DNA of 64,000 nt. Origin: Oscillospiraceae bacterium (GTDB taxonomy: Bacteria > Bacillota > Clostridia > Oscillospirales > Oscillospiraceae). The stretch is from NCBI GenBank assembly GCA_017430455.1, contig JAFRMX010000013.1, positions 1 through 64,000 of the forward strand, written 5' to 3'. Below, piece by piece: positions 59,104-64,000 of this stretch; within the stretch, counting starts at the first letter, position 1; each line of letters begins with the position of its first letter. The notes beneath the pieces were generated by a model, which saw nothing but the letters and a program-made list of their open reading frames with translations, did no database searches and was not told the origin of the DNA. The position numbers and the translations under genes are program-made.

Positions 59104-59862
59104 ATGGACAAACATGAACTGACCAAGCTGTTGAACAGTGTGGCGGACGGGACTCTCCCGCCCGAAGAGGCTGCTCTGAAGCTCAAAATGGAACCCTTCC
59201 ACGAGGTGGGAGACTACGCCAAGGTGGATATTCACCGGGGTATCCGCCAGGGTGTTCCCGAAATAATCTACGGGGCGGGAAAAACAAAGGAGCAGATCCT
59301 CGGGATCGCAAAAACAATGCTCGGTTCCGGACAGGAGACGGTCTTCATCACGCGCCTGATAAAAGAGTCCGCGGAGTTTATAAAAAAAGATCTGCCGCTT
59401 GAATACAACGAGACGTCGCGCACCGGCATCATAGGAAAGCTTCCCCCTCCGAGCGGGCTCGGGAAGGTCGTAGTGGCTACCGGAGGTACCAGCGATATAC
59501 CTGTCGCGGAGGAGGCTGCAGTCACCGCGGAGGTGCTCGGGAACGAAGTCGAAAGGCTCTATGACGTGGGCGTTTCCGGCATACACCGGCTGCTCGGGAA
59601 CATGGATCATATCATGAACGCGAAGGTGATAATAGCCGTTGCGGGCATGGAAGGAGCGCTTCCCTCGGTCATAGGGGGGCTTGCAGACTGTCCCGTGATC
59701 GCAGTCCCCACAAGCGTCGGCTACGGCGCGAGCTTCGGCGGAGTCGCCGCTCTTCTCGCCATGCTCAATTCCTGCGCGAGCGGAGTCAGCGTCGTAAACA
59801 TCGATAACGGCTTCGGCGCCGGATACATGGCCAGCATGATAAACCATATAGCGGAAAAATAA
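59104..59862 (+). CDS. larB: Nickel-pincer cofactor synthesis carboxylase LarB
   Basis: 252 aa from ATG 59104 (MDKHELTKLLNSVADGTLPP). VDIHRGIRQGVPEIIYGAGK and the PurE-like core GLGKVVVATGGTSDIPVAEE, VIIAVAGMEGALPSVIGGLA, VIAVPTSVGYGASFGG are the signature of LarB, which carboxylates nicotinic acid adenine dinucleotide. First gene of larB-larE-larC. A racemase gene (larA) is not in the window. Confidence 0.95.
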   Translation: MDKHELTKLLNSVADGTLPPEEAALKLKMEPFHEVGDYAKVDIHRGIRQGVPEIIYGAGKTKEQILGIAKTMLGSGQETVFITRLIKESAEFIKKDLPLEYNETSRTGIIGKLPPPSGLGKVVVATGGTSDIPVAEEAAVTAEVLGNEVERLYDVGVSGIHRLLGNMDHIMNAKVIIAVAGMEGALPSVIGGLADCPVIAVPTSVGYGASFGGVAALLAMLNSCASGVSVVNIDNGFGAGYMASMINHIAEK

Positions 59863-59866
59863 ATCC

Positions 59867-60622
59867 ATGACTCTGAAGGATTTTTTTACCCTGCACCCGA
59901 AGGCTGCTCTCGCGTATTCCGGAGGGACCGATTCCGCCTTTTTGCTGTACGAAGCGCTGTCTCTCGGTGCTGATGTCAAGCCCTATCTCGTCAGGAGCTG
60001 TTTCCAGCCGGAATTCGAATTCCAGAATGCTCTGGACCTGTCAGGAAAGCTTGGCGCAGAGCCCGAAATAATCATTGCCGATGTTCTCTCGGACGATGTG
60101 ATCCGCTCAAATCCGGCAAACCGCTGCTATTACTGTAAGAGATCCATTTTTTCCTCCATAGCTGAAAAGGCGGCTGAAGACGGATACAAAGTGCTGATCG
60201 ACGGCACCAACGCGAGCGATGACTTAAACGAGCGGCCGGGAGCAAAAGCCCTCTCCGAACTGGGGGTACTGTCCCCTCTGCGCGAGTGCGGTCTCACAAA
60301 GCCTGATATACGGAGGCTTTCACATGAAGCGGGTCTGAACACCTGGAACAGGCCTGCCTATTCCTGTCTCGCGACCCGCGTAAAAACCGGCGAGACCATA
60401 ACCCGGGAAAGACTCGAAGCTGTTGAAAAGAGCGAGGAGTTCCTGTTCTCCCTCGGCTTTACGGATCTGAGAGTCAGGACTTCTTCAGATACGGCAAAAC
60501 TCCAGTTTCCTGCGGAGCAACTTCCTGCCGCTTTTGAAAAGCTTGATGAGATAAAAAAAGAACTCTCCCGGTATTTCAGGGAGATAAGCATAGACCCCGA
60601 AGGGAGGAAAGCAAGTCTTTGA
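59867..60622 (+). CDS. larE: Sacrificial sulfur transferase LarE
   Basis: 251 aa. PP-loop SGGTDSAFLLYEAL, NPANRCYYCKRSIF with the Cys cluster used in sulfur transfer (CYYCK), DGTNASDD, and SPLRECGLTKPDIRRLSHEA then RPAYSCLATRV. Supplies sulfur for the nickel-pincer cofactor by converting a Cys to dehydroalanine. Starts 4 bases after larB; its stop overlaps the larC start. Confidence 0.95.
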   Translation: MTLKDFFTLHPKAALAYSGGTDSAFLLYEALSLGADVKPYLVRSCFQPEFEFQNALDLSGKLGAEPEIIIADVLSDDVIRSNPANRCYYCKRSIFSSIAEKAAEDGYKVLIDGTNASDDLNERPGAKALSELGVLSPLRECGLTKPDIRRLSHEAGLNTWNRPAYSCLATRVKTGETITRERLEAVEKSEEFLFSLGFTDLRVRTSSDTAKLQFPAEQLPAAFEKLDEIKKELSRYFREISIDPEGRKASL

Positions 60623-61803
60623 AAACACTTTATCTGGAATGCCGGATGGGCGCTTCCGGCGACATGCTCTCAGGCGCCCTGCTCGGCCTGCATCCCGACC
60701 CTGAAGCCTTCATAAGCCGTCTGAACACACTCCTCGGGGGGAAGGCTGAAGCCTCCATCTCCAAGGATAAGAAATGCGGCATAACGGGCACTCATTTTTC
60801 GGTTTCAATAAACGGGAGCACGGAAAATGAAAACATGTATGATTTCCCCTCCGGAATAAACAGACATCACAGCTCTGTTTCAGATATAAAGGAATTCATT
60901 TCCTCGATGGAGCTGCCGGAAAGAGTCAGAGATGACGCTCTTTCTGTCTATGCCCTGCTGGCAGAGGCAGAAGGAAAGGTCCACGGGCAAACCGTAGAAA
61001 ACATACACTTCCACGAGATAGGCACTCTCGACGCGCTTGCGGACATTCTCAGCTTCTGCATGCTCATTAACGAACTGGCGCCGGATCAGATCCTGGCCTC
61101 CCCGGTACATGCCGGAAGCGGGACCGTAAAATGCGCGCACGGCATACTTCCTGTACCCGCTCCCGCGACCGAGATCCTGCTCAGAGACATTCCCTGGTAC
61201 ACCGGCGATATCCCGTTCGAGCTCTGCACTCCGACGGGAGCCGCCCTTTTAAAGCATTTCGCAGTCTCCTTCGGCCCCATGCCCGTGATGACCGTTGAGA
61301 AAACGGGGATCGGCACGGGCAGCCGGGATCTCGAAGCCGCAAACATTCTGAGAGCTTTTCTCGGGGATACTTCAGAGCAGAACGAAAGAATAATCGAGCT
61401 CAAATGCAATCTTGACGACATGACCGGAGAGGAGCTCGGATTCGCGATGGAAAGGCTTTTCGAGGCCGGAGCCCTGGATGTATACTTTACAAACATAAGC
61501 ATGAAGAAGTGCCGCCCGGCAGTCTGTCTGACCTGCATGTGCAGAGAGGAAAAACGCGGGGAGCTGCTCGAAAGCATCTTCAAACACACGACGACGCTCG
61601 GAGTAAGAGAATACGTCTGCAGCCGGCACAGCTTAAGGAGGAGCTTCGAAGTCGCGGAAACGCCGTCGGGCGAAGTCAGGATAAAGACCTCCTCAGGCTA
61701 CGGGAGCGTACATACAAAGGCTGAATTCGAAGATCTGGCGGAGATCGCCAGAAGCAGGAACATCTCCCTCTTCGAAGCCCGGGAAATGATCAACAAAGCA
61801 TAA
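60619..61803 (+). CDS. larC: Nickel insertion protein LarC
   Basis: 394 aa, TTG start overlapping the larE stop (TTGA), with GGGAGG upstream. YLECRMGASGDMLSGALLGL is the family start, ENIHFHEIGTLDALADILSF holds the His cluster, VPAPATEILLRDIPWYTGDI follows, and KCNLDDMTGEELGFAMERLF begins the second half. Unlike Lactiplantibacillus plantarum, where larC1 and larC2 are joined by frameshift, it is one continuous reading frame. A CTP-dependent cyclometallase that inserts nickel. Confidence 0.95.
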   Translation: MKTLYLECRMGASGDMLSGALLGLHPDPEAFISRLNTLLGGKAEASISKDKKCGITGTHFSVSINGSTENENMYDFPSGINRHHSSVSDIKEFISSMELPERVRDDALSVYALLAEAEGKVHGQTVENIHFHEIGTLDALADILSFCMLINELAPDQILASPVHAGSGTVKCAHGILPVPAPATEILLRDIPWYTGDIPFELCTPTGAALLKHFAVSFGPMPVMTVEKTGIGTGSRDLEAANILRAFLGDTSEQNERIIELKCNLDDMTGEELGFAMERLFEAGALDVYFTNISMKKCRPAVCLTCMCREEKRGELLESIFKHTTTLGVREYVCSRHSLRRSFEVAETPSGEVRIKTSSGYGSVHTKAEFEDLAEIARSRNISLFEAREMINKA

Positions 61804-61832
61804 AAAAAGAGCGGTACACCGCTCTTTTTTTA
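61804..61832. terminator. Bidirectional terminator between larC and hsp20
   Basis: AAAAAAGAGCGGT / ACCGCTCTTTTTTT stem between convergent genes. Confidence 0.92.
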
Positions 61833-61847
61833 TTTCGTATTATCTGT

Positions 61848-62282
61848 TTACTGAATCTCGAGCCTTCTGGCTTTGGGCTGTTCCGGAGCTTTCTTCGGCA
61901 TGTTCAGTACCAGAATGCCGTCCTTGTACTCGGCGCCGATCGCTTCCTCGTCAATGCCCGTGATGTCGAAGGACCTGCTGTAGCTTCCGAAGTAACGCTC
62001 ACGCCTTACATAATTGTCCTTCTCGTTCTTCTCATCGGAGCTGTGCTCGGCCGAGATCGTGAGTCTGCCGTCCTCGATGTCTATCTTGATATCTTCCTTA
62101 TTGAATCCGGGCAGCTCAGCCTCGAGCTTGTAGGCGTCGCCTGTGTCGGTAATGTCGGTGCGGAACGCGCTCTGCATTCCCCTGTCGCCCCAGAACCTGC
62201 GTTCCATCTCATCGAACTCCCTGAACGGATCCCAATTGGCGACCTGATTTCTTCTTCTTTCAAACGGAATGATCTCAAACAT
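61848..62282 (-). CDS. Small heat shock protein (Hsp20/alpha-crystallin family)
   Basis: 144 aa. ACD: AFRTDITDTGDAYKLEAELP, GFNKEDIKIDIEDGRLTISA, YFGSYSRSFDITGIDEEAIG, EYKDGILVLNMPKKAPEQ; ends ARRLEIQ, the I-x-I-type tail. The N-terminus (MFEIIPFERRRNQVANWDPF) is typical of Clostridial Hsp18. GGAGG is well placed. A CIRCE element lies 134 bases upstream of its start. ATP-independent chaperone holding unfolded proteins. Confidence 0.95.
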   Translation of the reverse strand: MFEIIPFERRRNQVANWDPFREFDEMERRFWGDRGMQSAFRTDITDTGDAYKLEAELPGFNKEDIKIDIEDGRLTISAEHSSDEKNEKDNYVRRERYFGSYSRSFDITGIDEEAIGAEYKDGILVLNMPKKAPEQPKARRLEIQ

Positions 62283-62415
62283 TTTATATATCCTCCTGTA
62301 TTATTAATTAACTGATTTGTTTGGCCGGGATTTTGTATCTCTCGTTTGTTTACGTATATAAAATACCTCGCAGATTTTAACAAATATACATTAATTTATG
62401 AACAAATTATGAATA

Positions 62416-62442
62416 TTAGCACTCGCTTGATGTGAGTGCTAA
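62416..62442. promoter_or_regulatory. CIRCE element (HrcA operator)
   Basis: TTAGCACTC, 9 bases, GAGTGCTAA: an exact match to the CIRCE consensus. It lies between hsp20 (minus) and the MATE gene (plus); heat-shock control of hsp20 is the expected role. Confidence 0.95.
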
Positions 62443-62477
62443 TAATTGTAATATATCCGTTTACGATGCATTTATGC

Positions 62478-62506
62478 TTGAATTCGCCGGAGCGTGAGAA
62501 TATAAT
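62478..62506 (+). promoter_or_regulatory. Promoter-like sequence before MATE gene
   Basis: TTGAAT, 17-base spacer, TATAAT; the TSS would fall about 62513, right at the ATG, giving an almost leaderless mRNA, so either the promoter or the start codon choice could be wrong. Confidence 0.45.
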
Positions 62507-62513
62507 ACGCCTT

Positions 62514-63890
62514 ATGAACAGCGGGATCATTGATAAAAATGAAAGAACCGACCTGACTTCGGGCAATGTCTGGAAAAAGCTCATCGGCTTTTTCATTCCC
62601 ATTATGATCGGCATGCTTTTCCAGCAGCTGTACAATACGGTGGACGCCATCATAGTCGGGCGCTTTGTCGGAACGGAGGCTCTGGCCGCGGTCGCGGGGA
62701 GCCCCGCTGTTATAATCAACCTGGTACTGGGCTTTTTCAGCGGACTTGCTTCCGGCGCCACGATCATAATCTCCCAGTGCTTCGGCGCGGGAAATGAAGA
62801 GGGCGTCAGCAAGGCCGTGCACACCGTCACGGCTTTCTGTCTGATCGCCGGCGTTGTACTGACATTTGTGTGCCGCGCCCTCACCCCCTGGGCGCTCAAA
62901 GCGATCGGAAATCCTGAGGATATAAGGGAGCTCTCGGAGAGCTATATGAAGATATTCTTCGCAGGCACCGTTCCAATGATGCTGTTCAACGCAGGCTCCG
63001 GAATACTCAGAGCCGTAGGAGACTCGGCCACTCCTTTGAAATATCTCGTCCTGTGTACGGTGCTCAACATCATTCTGGATATCGTATTTGTAATATACTT
63101 CTCCGCGGGAGTCGCCGGAGCAGCCTGGGCAACCGTTGTCGCGATCGCTGTCAGCGCGGTCCTGATCATGAGGGACCTCGCCGTAAAGCCCGGGCCGCAG
63201 AAGCTCTATATCAGAAAGATCGGAATAGACAGGCGGACCCTCTCGAGAACGATGTATATAGGCGTGCCTTCCGGCATCCAGTCCGCCATGTACTCCATTT
63301 CAAACCTCATACTCCAGGCCTCCGTCAATTCCTTCGGCTCGGATACCGTGGCCGCCTGGGCAGTTACCGGAAAGCTCGACGGGATATTCTGGGTCCTCTC
63401 CAACTCCTTCGGCACGGCTATCTGCGCGTTTACCGGACAGTGCTTCGGAGCGGGGCTTACGGAGCGCATGAAAAAAGGTACAAAGGCAGCGCTTATCATG
63501 GACGTGGCGGTGGCGGTCATTTTCGCCTCCATCCTCCTTCCGATCGCGCCCTTCGCCCTCCGGCTGTTTACGGAGGATCAGGGCGTCATCGACGAAGCTG
63601 TGCACATAATGCTCTGGTTTGTACCCTATTATTTTATTTGGTGTTTTATCGAAGTCTATTCAAATACCCTTCGCGGAGCCGGCGACAGCATCAGGCCTGC
63701 AGTTATCGTTCTGCTCGGCATCTGTCTGCTGAGGATACTCTGGGTCGCGTTTGTAGTCCCGGTCTGGCACTCCATAGATGCCGTCTCGGCCTCATACCCG
63801 GTCTCATGGGCAGTCACTGCTCTGGCTCTTCTCATATATTACCTCAGGTCTGACTGGCTGAGGCGCTGCTCGGAGCATCTCAATGTCTGA
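62514..63890 (+). CDS. MATE-family efflux transporter
   Basis: 458 aa from ATG 62514 (MNSGIIDKNERTDLTSGNVW, KKLIGFF), the usual family start, though the frame is open back to 62436. Twelve membrane segments: FFIPIMIGMLFQQLYNTVDA, IIVGRFVGTEALAAVAGSPA, GFFSGLASGATIIISQCFGA, GAGSGILRAVGDSATP-like AGSGILRAVGDSATPLKYLV, and a second half beginning IDRRTLSRTMYIGVPSGIQS. Na+ or H+ driven export of drugs or metabolites. No clear SD for the chosen start. Confidence 0.93.
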   Translation: MNSGIIDKNERTDLTSGNVWKKLIGFFIPIMIGMLFQQLYNTVDAIIVGRFVGTEALAAVAGSPAVIINLVLGFFSGLASGATIIISQCFGAGNEEGVSKAVHTVTAFCLIAGVVLTFVCRALTPWALKAIGNPEDIRELSESYMKIFFAGTVPMMLFNAGSGILRAVGDSATPLKYLVLCTVLNIILDIVFVIYFSAGVAGAAWATVVAIAVSAVLIMRDLAVKPGPQKLYIRKIGIDRRTLSRTMYIGVPSGIQSAMYSISNLILQASVNSFGSDTVAAWAVTGKLDGIFWVLSNSFGTAICAFTGQCFGAGLTERMKKGTKAALIMDVAVAVIFASILLPIAPFALRLFTEDQGVIDEAVHIMLWFVPYYFIWCFIEVYSNTLRGAGDSIRPAVIVLLGICLLRILWVAFVVPVWHSIDAVSASYPVSWAVTALALLIYYLRSDWLRRCSEHLNV

Positions 63891-63892
63891 GC

Positions 63893-64000
63893 TTACTTAT
63901 CCCTGTATTCGTTTATGAGCCTGTAAACAAAATATGCTGCAAGTCCCGCGACCAGGATCCCCGAAGCTATCAATAGCAGAAGCCCCGAGGATGAACCTCT
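63893..64000 (-). CDS. C-terminus of a membrane protein, 5' part beyond window
   Basis: The last 35 codons are on the minus strand: a hydrophobic helix GLLLLIASGILVAGLAAYFV followed by a charged tail YRLINEYRDK and stop. Too little to name the product. It ends two bases from the MATE stop, convergent. Confidence 0.6.
   Translation of the reverse strand, partial: RGSSSGLLLLIASGILVAGLAAYFVYRLINEYRDK

Noticed and set aside
62478..62513. Start of the MATE gene further upstream (62436 or 62466)
   Set aside because: Family starts and hydrophobicity favour 62514; the upstream frame runs through the CIRCE element. The near-leaderless result is noted.

Overview
The window looks like the chromosome of a strictly anaerobic member of the Bacillota, class Clostridia, probably from a gut. 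The evidence is radical 2-hydroxyacyl-CoA dehydratase genes, a DUF1385/prmC and recA/recX/rimO/pgsA/cysS core, a pyrR-uraA operon with a leader attenuator, nickel-pincer larBEC genes, a CIRCE (HrcA) heat-shock operator, consensus SD sequences and intrinsic terminators. No rRNA, CRISPR array, prophage structural gene, integrase or relaxase was seen.

Layout. 1-5.1 kb: minus-strand operon for a CooC-like metallochaperone ATPase, two 2-hydroxyacyl-CoA dehydratase-type subunits and their ATP-dependent activator (cut by the window edge), then a small HEYGH membrane protein. 5.2-5.4 kb: a 3' remnant of an HU gene. 5.4-14.2 kb: a visibly GC-richer, tightly coupled five-gene minus-strand operon encoding two membrane-bound TIR proteins (one with an extracytoplasmic TPR domain), a large secreted protein, a K+-channel-like protein and a second membrane Rossmann protein; the last two both end in a ryanodine-receptor-type RyR domain. 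This is the best candidate for an undescribed system. 14.2-21.5 kb: loosely packed accessory genes (repeat cluster, aminotransferase remnant, DUF6440, TlpA-like lipoprotein, lactonase-like hydrolase, LSm-like protein, lipoprotein, PAS-CPBP protein).

21.66-31.94 kb: a 10.3-kb element integrated at the 3' end of tRNA-Gln(CUG), bounded by a 19-bp direct repeat and carrying 20-bp inverted repeats just inside both ends. It has no integrase. Its cargo is a defence operon driven by a consensus promoter: AAA ATPase, TOPRIM-like protein, ThsB-type TIR, a two-helix Macro-domain ThsA-like effector (type II Thoeris architecture) and a further TIR protein. It also holds a ribbon-helix-helix regulator, a truncated D12-type methylase and a run of mobile-element proteins, some with similar acidic, Met-rich C-termini.

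32-64 kb is core chromosome: inositol-phosphatase and cytidylate-kinase-like genes, uraA/pyrR, rfbA, a HxlR/radical SAM/DUF362 operon, tRNA-Leu, an Hsp70-like membrane ATPase with a two-helix partner, a NYN-LOTUS protein, a two-component system, the DUF1385-prmC-recA-recX-rimO-pgsA-cysS run leading into glycogen genes (glgB, glgA, a GH13 hydrolase), tatD, larB-larE-larC, hsp20 and a MATE transporter.

How the parts fit: TIR enzymes make NAD-derived signals. In the Thoeris unit the Macro protein is the expected membrane effector. In the 5.4-14.2 kb operon the RyR-tailed channels are proposed, by inference only, to be the ligand-gated effectors of receptor-like TIR proteins.
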